DNA of 33,376 bases from positions 1 to 33,376 of the forward strand of contig JAUSIT010000035.1 of NCBI GenBank assembly GCA_030647965.1. Direction: 5' to 3'. Positions 26,008-33,376 of the stretch are shown here, piece by piece. The stretch is from Nanobdellota archaeon. Its GTDB lineage: Archaea > Nanobdellota > Nanobdellia > Pacearchaeales > GW2011-AR1. Numbering within the stretch: position 1 is the stretch's first letter; each line of letters opens with the position of its first letter. The translations under genes were made by a program, and so were the position numbers. The notes beneath the pieces are model-generated. The model did not search any database. It was not told the DNA's origin and worked only from the letters and a program-made list of their open reading frames with translations.

Positions 26008-26409
26008 TTAAAACCCTAAGCAATCTCTGTATTTTGTCATTGACTTGAATTTCCAGAGAAGTGAAGGGGTTGATAGGGATGTTTCAATTCCTAAGTCATT
26101 GTTTGCTTTTGCTTTTTTTATTATTGAGCAGAAGTTTGATGTTGTTAGTTCATTTAGATATTTTGAGCTAAGAAGTATAGTTATGTCTGGGTTTTCTACA
26201 TTGCCTTCTTTAACAGAGCCTTTTGTGATTGCATAGGTTTTTTCCCATTGTCTTTGGCCTGAGTTGAAATCAGAAAAATCCTCTTGATTATTCGTGGGAT
26301 TTTTGGGATGCTCAGAAATTAACGCAGTAGAATTTCTGACATTGTAGAATTTAAGTAAGAGGGCAGAGTTGTCTGGAAGAGCTTGAATCATGGAGTTCTT
26401 GGAAAGCAT
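26008..26409 (-). pseudogene. 5'-truncated duplicate of the 27655-28194 gene, carrying element C
   Basis: Near-identical to the downstream copy over most of its length; lacks the N-terminal membrane/signal region; 24 extra in-frame codons. Confidence 0.7.
26271..26342 (-). mobile_element. Two-hairpin gene-embedded element, copy C (72 nt)
   Basis: Minus strand ATGTCAGAAATTCTACTGCGTTAATTTCTGAGCATCCCAAAAATCC...GGATTTTTCTG; absent from the paralog. Confidence 0.85.
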
Positions 26410-26512
26410 ACTTGCAAAGTTTTCATATGTTATTTTTACAGGAGGAGTGGGGGATGCAGTTGTTGTTTGAGTTGAGGGGGAGTAGGATAGAAAGATTTAT
26501 ATACTAACTTGA

Positions 26513-26530
26513 AGTTATGATATCATAACT
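26513..26530. promoter_or_regulatory. 18-bp perfect palindrome AGTTATGATATCATAACT, probable operator
   Basis: Just downstream of TATA-like ATTTATATAC and immediately upstream of the HTH-MNT gene. Confidence 0.65.
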
Positions 26531-26547
26531 ACTAATTAGACTATACA

Positions 26548-27138
26548 ATGATAGAACTAACAAGGAAGGAACAGGAAGCATTGCTAATTATCTACAAAAG
26601 CGTTGCTAATTTTTACAATGCGAATTCTCTGAGTAAAGAGCTTGAAATAACTCAAGTTGGAACTATGAAACTTTTAAAGAGGTTTGAAAAAAATAACATA
26701 CTTTTGAGTAAAAAGATTGGAAAATCAATTATTTATAAGATTAATATAAAAGAAGAGTTTGTACAAAAACTAATTGCATTTGCTTTAATAAATGAGGCAG
26801 GTAAATATCAAAGATGGAAAGATGAATTTAAATCTTTATATAACAAAGACAGAATTTTATTGTTTTATGGATCTGCTTCTAGAAACTATTCTAATGCAAA
26901 GGATATAGATATATTTGTTGTGATTGATAAGAAAGAGTTTCGTGAAATAAATAAAAAGCTTGAAGAAATTCAGAAGATATTGCCAAAAAAACTTCATGCA
27001 ATTAAAGCAACAAAAGAAGATTTAGTAAAAAATATAAAAGAAGATAATAAAGCCATGGTAGAAATACTTAAAACAGCAATTGTTTTATATGGATATGATG
27101 AGTACATGGGGGTTATAAATGAATTCACAAGCTTCTAA
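26548..27138 (+). CDS. HTH + nucleotidyltransferase (MNT-type antitoxin-like)
   Basis: N-terminal wHTH-like region; LFYGSASRNYSNAKDIDIFVVIDKK. Confidence 0.75.
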   Translation: MIELTRKEQEALLIIYKSVANFYNANSLSKELEITQVGTMKLLKRFEKNNILLSKKIGKSIIYKINIKEEFVQKLIAFALINEAGKYQRWKDEFKSLYNKDRILLFYGSASRNYSNAKDIDIFVVIDKKEFREINKKLEEIQKILPKKLHAIKATKEDLVKNIKEDNKAMVEILKTAIVLYGYDEYMGVINEFTSF

Positions 27139-27652
27139 ACATCTTGATTGGTGCTTGAACAAGGCAAAAAAAGAGATAGAAGAGTGCAAAAAGCAAAAAA
27201 AGAATATTCGCCATAGGGGTTTATTTAAAATTGAACCAGATAAAAAACTTGCTTCTGAACATTTGCAGAAAGCAATACATAATTTAGAGGTATTAAGGCT
27301 TCTTAGAAAAAATAAATTCTCAGATTGGTCTATAACTGCTGGTTTCTATACTTTATATCATTGTTTTTTAGCAATTGCCGTAAAATATGGATATGAATCT
27401 AAAAATCAAACTTGCACTATTGCTTTAATGGAAAATTTACAAGAACAGAGCAAGATATCAATTAATCCAGATATTATTGAGTTTATGAAATATAATGAAG
27501 AAGAAAACCATCCTAAAGACAGCATTATTGAACTTAGAGAGAATTATACTTATGGGGTGGATCTTGAAGTTAAGGATAAAGAACAACTTGATAAAATAGA
27601 AAAATTATGTGTTGAATTTATTGATTCTGTTAAGGATATTATTTATACCTGA
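27119..27652 (+). CDS. HEPN-domain protein (toxin-like)
   Basis: LEVLRLLRKNKFSDWSITAGFYTLYHCFLAIAVKYGYESKN; overlaps the MNT gene. Confidence 0.7.
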   Translation: MNSQASKHLDWCLNKAKKEIEECKKQKKNIRHRGLFKIEPDKKLASEHLQKAIHNLEVLRLLRKNKFSDWSITAGFYTLYHCFLAIAVKYGYESKNQTCTIALMENLQEQSKISINPDIIEFMKYNEEENHPKDSIIELRENYTYGVDLEVKDKEQLDKIEKLCVEFIDSVKDIIYT

Positions 27653-27654
27653 AT

Positions 27655-28194
27655 CTAAAACCCCAGACAATCCTTATATTTTGTCATTGACTTGAATTTC
27701 CAGAGAAGTGAAGGGGTTGATAGGGATGTTTCAATTCCTAAGTCATTGTTTGCTTTTGCTTTTTTTATTATTGAGCAGAAGTTTGATGTTGTTAGTTCAT
27801 TTAGATATTTTGAACTGAGAAGTATAGTTATGTCTGGGTTTTCTACATTGCCTTCTTTAACAGAGCTTTTTGTGATTGCATAGGTTTTTTCCCATTGTCT
27901 TTGGCCTGAATTAAAGTTATAGAACTTAAGTAAGAGGGCAGAGTTGTCTGGAAGAGCTTGAATCATGGAGTTCTTGGAAAGCATACTCGCAAAGTTTTCA
28001 TATGTTATTTTTATTGGGGGAGCAGATGGGGTTGAGGGAGTTGTGGGGGTTGAAGTAGGGGGGGTGATTGCGTTGGCTGTGAATGTTGACTTAACAAAAG
28101 GGCTTATGTAAAAAGCTAATAAAATAATAAGTGATGTAATTATAATTAAAAGAACAAATTTATTGCTAAAAACTTTTTTAATTCGCTTGAACAT
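27655..28194 (-). CDS. Membrane-anchored protein (intact paralog without the element)
   Basis: N-terminal TM, Pro/Thr-rich linker, then LLLKFYNFNSGQRQWEKTYAITKSSVKEG; possibly SCP2-like, not certain. Confidence 0.65.
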   Translation of the reverse strand: MFKRIKKVFSNKFVLLIIITSLIILLAFYISPFVKSTFTANAITPPTSTPTTPSTPSAPPIKITYENFASMLSKNSMIQALPDNSALLLKFYNFNSGQRQWEKTYAITKSSVKEGNVENPDITILLSSKYLNELTTSNFCSIIKKAKANNDLGIETSLSTPSLLWKFKSMTKYKDCLGF

Positions 28195-28238
28195 CTTTTT
28201 AAAAATTTAATAAGATTTATATAGCTTTTTGTTTAATT

Positions 28239-28661
28239 ATGGCCATGGATAAAATTAGAAAAAAATGGATAAATGGAATATTTATCTCTGTTTTAATTTT
28301 AGTTTTAATTTCTGTTTCACTTGCAGTATTTACTCAATTAGGCTATCTTGAAAGTTTTAGAATAGTATTTGGAAGTGTTTATGTCTTGTTTTTGCCTGGC
28401 TTTATAATATCTTATATCTTTTTTCCAAAAACAATTGAGTTTGATGAAGGGAAAAAGGAAAAGGATGAAAAAAGTGATGGCATTGACTGGATTGAAAGAA
28501 TTGCATTAAGTTTTGCATTAAGTATTGCAATTGTTCCACTTGCAGTTTTTTATTTGAATTTAATAGGTTTAAAGATAAATTTGTTAAATAGTTCGTTGAC
28601 GATTGCAGGGATTGTGGTTATTTCTTTGATAATTTTGAGATTTAGAGTGAGGAAAAATTAA
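28239..28661 (+). CDS. Membrane protein, DUF1616-like
   Basis: VYVLFLPGFIISYIFFP...DWIERIALSFALSIAIVPL. Confidence 0.55.
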   Translation: MAMDKIRKKWINGIFISVLILVLISVSLAVFTQLGYLESFRIVFGSVYVLFLPGFIISYIFFPKTIEFDEGKKEKDEKSDGIDWIERIALSFALSIAIVPLAVFYLNLIGLKINLLNSSLTIAGIVVISLIILRFRVRKN

Positions 28662-28663
28662 CT

Positions 28664-28725
28664 ATTGCACTTCGTGCGATATAGCGCTTCGCGGGATATA
28701 TGGATTTGCCTAGCGGCAAATACTC
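28664..28725 (-). repeat. Family E partial copy E5
   Basis: Minus strand TTTGCCGCTAGGCAAATCCATATATCCCGCGAAGCGCTATATCGCACGAAGTGCAATAG. Confidence 0.55.
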
Positions 28726-28775
28726 TTTGTTAATATCTCACCCCCCCACATTTATAGAATTCTTCTAATAATTAC

Positions 28776-29177
28776 TTAATCTTTATCCCCATCTTCATCA
28801 TCTTCTTCTAAAACTAAGATAGATAAAAGAATTATAAGTATTCCTGCTATAATTGAAATCAACCAAGAAAGCCAACCTAATTCAATTGTTTTATATTTTA
28901 TTACTATAAATCCTAGAACTCCTAGAATTGAGATTAAGGAATAATCTTTCCAATTTGGCTTTTTGTATTTTTGTATTTCATGATAAGAAAAAACATCAAG
29001 AATTCCTGAAACTATAACTGCAATTAATAAATAATTTAGATTAACATAAAGACTTACTGTTGTTGGCCAGATTTGCTCTATTAAAAGAAGAATAAGATAT
29101 GCTACAAGAAGAGATTGAAAAAGATAGTTAACTATTTCAGCTGTTTTTCCTTTGAATTCAAATTTTAAAGAGGCCAT
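28776..29177 (-). CDS. Membrane protein
   Basis: Multiple hydrophobic segments, acidic C-terminus. Confidence 0.55.
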   Translation of the reverse strand: MASLKFEFKGKTAEIVNYLFQSLLVAYLILLLIEQIWPTTVSLYVNLNYLLIAVIVSGILDVFSYHEIQKYKKPNWKDYSLISILGVLGFIVIKYKTIELGWLSWLISIIAGILIILLSILVLEEDDEDGDKD

Positions 29178-31326
29178 TTTTGTACACGGTTATATTTACC
29201 CAATCTACTGGAATTGTGTTGTTTTGTGTTTCTTCTTTTCCAAGATGAGGTGTATTTATTAACATACTAAGTTTGCCATCTTTAATATATAAATCTTTTA
29301 CATTATAGCTTGCTTTTCCGATTATCCAGTCACCTTGTTTTTCAATAGGGTAGTAATCAGTTATTACATAGTCTACTTTTGATAAATCAGAAGGAATTGA
29401 AGTTATTGAATAATCAAAAGGCTCAAAATAAGAATCTTTTGAAAAAGATAAATAATTTGGAGATGAGATTATAATATCATTTATCTTAGATTCAATTGTA
29501 TATTCTTCTGAAGGGGTTTGATATTTTAAATCAGTTAGTGAATTTATTGAAAAGTAATCATTATTTATGCTTATATTTTGGAATGCACCTGAATGATAAG
29601 TTCTGAAAGTTATATCTGAGTTCTTGTTTGCCTTTGTATAAATTGAAGATGGTTTTTGACTTCCAGTTATATAACCTTCAAAGTCAGATAAGAATAGTTT
29701 ATTTGTTACAATTTTGTTTGTGTTTAATGACATTTCTCTGATTACGCCATCAAAGTCTGTAAATTGAAGTTTATAGATTCCTTCTGTTAAATTAGTTGCA
29801 ATTAATTGTCCATCTTGTATTTTTGCTGTTGATTTATCAACATTTGTTATTCCATCATCTAGAATTGTTGTGTTTGCAATTAAATTGTTATTTAAATCAT
29901 ATAAATTTATTATTAAATCATCTGAATTATTATACCAATTTATATCTTGTTTTTTAACTGTTAAATTTAAATTATCTTTTAGATAAATGTAAAATGTATG
30001 GCCTCCTCTTAAGCCAGTGTTTATTGTTAAAGGAGTTATATTATATTTTTGTGTTGTTATAGAAGATTGGATTTCAACATTTGAAGCAACTATTGAATTT
30101 TTTGGAATTTCTGAGATATTGCTAATTAAGGGCATATCTTTGTTTATTTGATAAATTCTTGTTTCATTTCCAGTATATTGATAATTGTTTAATTGATTTA
30201 AAATAGGATTGTAGATATTTTTATAAGAATAGTGCCATACTTGTTGGTCTTGTGCTCCTAGAGAAATATAAGAATTATTTGGGAAATTATCTTTGAATTT
30301 TATGCTTACATCTACTTTATCAGAGCCTTTTGGTATTTGAATATTAAAATAAACTAAACTAGAAGTTAGATTTCTTGAACTTGCATTAATATCTGCTTCT
30401 GAAATTCTATTTGTAGGAGATAAAAAAGATTTTTTTGCATCTTCATTTGAACCAATATCATAAAATGAATTGAAAGTGTGAGAAACTAAGAAATTTGCAT
30501 AAATTATATATCCTATAAGAATTAAGGGGATAATAATTATTAAAACTTTTAGTGTTTTAAATAAAATATCTTTTGTTTTGCCTGGTTCATGAGTTTTAAT
30601 AGGAGTTAAAGTTATTTTTGATTTTTGTTGAGGTTCTTCTGGCTGAGTTTTATTTACTCTACCTTTTAAGTAGGAAATTTGACCTTGAAGAGTATTTATT
30701 CTGTCTTCTTTTTCATTTAATTTTTCTAGAAGTTCATTGTTCTTTTTTGTTATTTCTTTTTTTAAATCAAAAATCTCTTTTTTTGTTTGTTCTAAGATTT
30801 CCTGCTTTTCTTTTTCAGATCTTTGAATTAAATCATTTCTTTCTTTTTCAAGATGTTTTATTGTTTCTTTATTTTCTTTATCTCTTTCTGTTTTATATGA
30901 AGAAAAGTCTTTGCTAAAACTAGATTTTAATTCTGAAAATTTATCTGTTATTTTTGTAATTTCTTCTGTTATTTTTTCATTAAGAGATTGAGTTATTTCT
31001 TCTTTTATTCCTGATTTTGAAATTTGTTTTTTTAAGGTTGTTATCTGACTGTCAAAATCTACTTTAATTTTTTCTAAATCTTCTTTTGAAGCTATTTTAT
31101 TGTTTAAGTTAGAAATTTGCTTGTTTACTTCATTAAATCTTGTGCTAATCTTTTCATTTATTTGCTTTAATTCATATTTTATCTCAGAATCAGAAGTTGG
31201 CTTGTCTAGTTTTTCTTTAATATAGCTTATATCTCCTCTTATGGACTTAAAAGTCAGCTTAAGTCTTTCTTCAATTTCATAGAACTTATTACCAATCTTT
31301 CTATTTAGTTCATCTTCGTAAGCCAT
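29158..31326 (-). CDS. Large coiled-coil plus single-TM protein with extracytoplasmic domain
   Basis: Long heptad-like N-terminus, TM VLIIIIPLILIGYIIYANFLV, Ser/Asn/Thr-rich C-terminal region. Confidence 0.6.
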   Translation of the reverse strand: MAYEDELNRKIGNKFYEIEERLKLTFKSIRGDISYIKEKLDKPTSDSEIKYELKQINEKISTRFNEVNKQISNLNNKIASKEDLEKIKVDFDSQITTLKKQISKSGIKEEITQSLNEKITEEITKITDKFSELKSSFSKDFSSYKTERDKENKETIKHLEKERNDLIQRSEKEKQEILEQTKKEIFDLKKEITKKNNELLEKLNEKEDRINTLQGQISYLKGRVNKTQPEEPQQKSKITLTPIKTHEPGKTKDILFKTLKVLIIIIPLILIGYIIYANFLVSHTFNSFYDIGSNEDAKKSFLSPTNRISEADINASSRNLTSSLVYFNIQIPKGSDKVDVSIKFKDNFPNNSYISLGAQDQQVWHYSYKNIYNPILNQLNNYQYTGNETRIYQINKDMPLISNISEIPKNSIVASNVEIQSSITTQKYNITPLTINTGLRGGHTFYIYLKDNLNLTVKKQDINWYNNSDDLIINLYDLNNNLIANTTILDDGITNVDKSTAKIQDGQLIATNLTEGIYKLQFTDFDGVIREMSLNTNKIVTNKLFLSDFEGYITGSQKPSSIYTKANKNSDITFRTYHSGAFQNISINNDYFSINSLTDLKYQTPSEEYTIESKINDIIISSPNYLSFSKDSYFEPFDYSITSIPSDLSKVDYVITDYYPIEKQGDWIIGKASYNVKDLYIKDGKLSMLINTPHLGKEETQNNTIPVDWVNITVYKNGLFKI

Positions 31327-31382
31327 AGTGTCACTTAGAAATTACACTATATAAAGATTATTAGTTCAGATTAAGACTATAA

Positions 31383-31665
31383 TTAGCACTTCGTGAGGAT
31401 ACGAAGTCGACTTGAATCTCTAATTTAATTCTATTCTAAGGGATATGTTTCGCACTTTGTGCGATTTAGCACTTCGTTCTTATACTAAGTCGCCTGGCGG
31501 CTCCTGACGTTTATTAATTCCTTAACTTATCTGTCTGCCTTTCATAATGTATTTATTAATTAATTATCTATCTTGCTTGAAAATTATTGAGTTGTAGTTA
31601 TTAATTATCCTAAATTGTCGCCAGACAATTCCATATATCCTTGCGAAGCAACTATATCTTAAATT
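31383..31665 (+). repeat. Family E copy E3 (expanded)
   Basis: GCACTTCGTTCTTATACTAAGTCGCCTGGCGGCTCC...TTGTCGCCAGACAATTCCATATATCCTTGCGAAGCAA. Confidence 0.6.
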
Positions 31666-31671
31666 ATAGAA

Positions 31672-33357
31672 CTAGCAATCATACCTATAAATTGTATTAT
31701 TGCTTATTGTATAATACGCTGAAAAGCATTCTTGGCCCCCCAGGTTATTTTTTTGCCTTTGGCCTATGAAAATATACAATGGTTTTTCATATTGATATAA
31801 AAATGATTTAAACTGCTCTGTTGAATTTGCAGTCCAGAAACTCATCCATCCAGTTTTATCATGCTTGTTATAATCAAACAAACCAGGAGCAATTGTTTTT
31901 CTACCTGAATAGCCTTGAATCCAGGGGGAATAATAAGAAGAGGTTGACATTACCCATGAATTTTGTTCTGTATTGTTTAAGAATGAAATTACTTTTAATT
32001 CATTATCATTAATTAATGGCTTTGAGTTTTTTGCTTCATTATAAGCAAGAATTCCTGCTGATAATAAAAGAACAATAAGAATCATTGTTCCTAATTTCTT
32101 TTTGCTATTAATTAAAACAGAAAAGCCAAAAGAAGCCATAATTATCAGAATTAAATCTAACATTATGATAAATCTATTAAAAAAGAAAAATTGAAAATAA
32201 ACAATTGCAAAATTAATTATTGCCCAGATTACCAAAATGTTAAAATCTTTTTTTCTTATAAAATAAAATATGCCTAAAAGTGCAAATGGAAGATAAAATA
32301 ATGATGAAAATTGATATGTAAAAAAGTTTATGAAAGTTCCTGCACCTTCTCCCGGTGCTAAAAATCCCTGCAAAACAGGAGAAAACATAATCAAGATTGC
32401 CTGGCTGAATTTTCCAAGATAAAACAATCCTGCAATTACTAAAATTAAGATTCCATAGATTATATTATTCTTTAATAAATTAAAATTATATTTTTTGTCT
32501 TTTATTGGACTGATAAATGCATAAAAGAAATATGAAAGGCCAAAAATGTAAAAGCTTGGCCTGTGGATTGCTCCAAGCAAACCCCCAAGAATTACAAATA
32601 ACCAGATAAACTTTTTCTTTTGAGTGGTTTCATATTTTTTAAGAAAATAAATTGAAAATAAAATTAAAGACATTCCAATTATATTTTTATAATACATAAA
32701 CCAGAAGGCTTTGAATTGAATTAGTGAGAATGCATAGAGAAATAATGCAATTAGTGCTGTTGTTTTATTGTTATCTGAGAATTCTTTAACAACAAAATAA
32801 ATTCCTAAGCCAAGTAAAACACAGAAGCCAATTAATAGCCATGTTAATATAAATTGTGAAGATAAAAAGGCCTTGAAAAAAGACATTAAATAAAGAAATC
32901 CTGGTTCCATTCCGCCCTGCAAAATCCATAAATCCAGATTTTGAAGACCTGATTCAATTCCATATTTATACATGCCAGGGTCATAACCTAAAGGAATTGA
33001 GTTTCCCATGTAAGGCATTACTCTAAAGAGAATAATTAGAAAGATTGCAAGAGCAAATAAGATATAATGAAGTTTTTTGTTAGGTTGCTTTTTAGGAAGT
33101 TCTTCTTTAGATATTATTGTAATTCCAAAAACAGCAAGAACAATTGCAAATATATGGAATTGCAGGGAGTATTTGAAAAATAGACCAAAAGTAATTGCTA
33201 ATATTAAAAGAGTATATACTGAAAGGAGTTGGTAAAATGTTTGCTTAAAGATATTTTTCATTTTTGATAGTTTTCTAAAACCAAAAGGTTTAAATTGTTT
33301 AAATTGTTTAACTAATAATATAGGGGAACAGGACCTGACGAACCCCATGCTTGACAT
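31672..33357 (-). CDS. Polytopic membrane protein, glycosyltransferase (GT39/STT3-like topology)
   Basis: Many TM segments; VMPYMGNSIPLGYDPGMYKYGIE. Likely starts at an internal MKNIFKQ near 33260 rather than at 33357. Confidence 0.55.
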   Translation of the reverse strand: MSSMGFVRSCSPILLVKQFKQFKPFGFRKLSKMKNIFKQTFYQLLSVYTLLILAITFGLFFKYSLQFHIFAIVLAVFGITIISKEELPKKQPNKKLHYILFALAIFLIILFRVMPYMGNSIPLGYDPGMYKYGIESGLQNLDLWILQGGMEPGFLYLMSFFKAFLSSQFILTWLLIGFCVLLGLGIYFVVKEFSDNNKTTALIALFLYAFSLIQFKAFWFMYYKNIIGMSLILFSIYFLKKYETTQKKKFIWLFVILGGLLGAIHRPSFYIFGLSYFFYAFISPIKDKKYNFNLLKNNIIYGILILVIAGLFYLGKFSQAILIMFSPVLQGFLAPGEGAGTFINFFTYQFSSLFYLPFALLGIFYFIRKKDFNILVIWAIINFAIVYFQFFFFNRFIIMLDLILIIMASFGFSVLINSKKKLGTMILIVLLLSAGILAYNEAKNSKPLINDNELKVISFLNNTEQNSWVMSTSSYYSPWIQGYSGRKTIAPGLFDYNKHDKTGWMSFWTANSTEQFKSFLYQYEKPLYIFIGQRQKNNLGGQECFSAYYTISNNTIYRYDC

Positions 33358-33376
33358 GGATAGTAGGATAGACGGA

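Noticed and set aside
26045-26236. Plus-strand ORFs 26045-26236 and 27692-27883 as duplicated genes
   Set aside because: They are antisense shadows of the duplicated minus-strand gene.
16501-26342. Elements A-D as group I or group II introns, or inteins
   Set aside because: At 72-128 nt they are far too small for known group I/II cores, no catalytic core motifs were recognised, and A/B shift frame or contain stops, excluding inteins. Copy D is antisense to its gene.
16501-26342. CRISPR array or repeat-spacer structure
   Set aside because: Repeats are kilobases apart, lie within genes and have internal structure; no regular repeat-spacer pattern was seen anywhere in the window.
29158-31326. 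Large coiled-coil membrane protein as a novel defence effector
   Set aside because: Topology fits a surface or envelope protein next to other membrane genes; no defence motif recognised.
33258-33300. Short TTTAAATTGTTTAAATTGTTTAA tandem at right end
   Set aside because: Only about two units in AT-rich DNA; may be promoter-like but too short to interpret.
1-33376. IS200/IS605-type transposase or other transposase that could mobilise the elements
   Set aside because: The hairpin ends and lack of clear target duplication resemble Y1-transposon derivatives, but no ORF here looks like TnpA, TnpB or a DDE transposase. Any helper must lie outside the window.

Overview
AT-rich archaeal window, most likely from a DPANN/Woesearchaeota-Pacearchaeota-type genome. 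This is inferred from the archaeal-type GluRS, many short-lived toxin-antitoxin (TA) genes, TATA-like promoters and many small membrane proteins. The left two thirds is mostly ordinary: HAM1/RdgB-like NTPase, dUTPase, GluRS, a JAMM-like membrane protein, a MutS-family ATPase, a HAD hydrolase, an AAA ATPase, two nucleoside 2-deoxyribosyltransferase-like proteins, an XPD/DinG-like helicase, an ArsB/CitT-like transporter and a UvrD-like helicase. From about 16.3 to 28.2 kb is an accessory region rich in TA-type genes (Fic/Doc, RHH, DUF2283-like, PIN, MNT nucleotidyltransferases, HEPN). The main discovery candidate is a family of four tiny non-coding elements (72, 105, 106 and 128 nt by eye) inserted inside protein-coding genes at 16501-16605 (antisense), 20339-20444, 22629-22756 and 26271-26342. 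Each consists of two stem-loops joined by a conserved GA-N-CATCC linker, with covarying stems. Removing each one restores a continuous plausible protein: the Fic motif HPFSDGN/KRTAAF, a PIN domain, a toxin-like protein, and exact agreement with an element-free paralog at 27655-28194. A second pair of intergenic elements (1-120, 21441-21532) has the same two-hairpin layout, and a third dispersed family flanks the dut gene as inverted copies. Whether the gene-embedded elements are miniature transposons, RNA-level introns or translational-bypass elements cannot be settled from sequence alone. All alignments and repeats were found by eye; no searches or folding programs were run.
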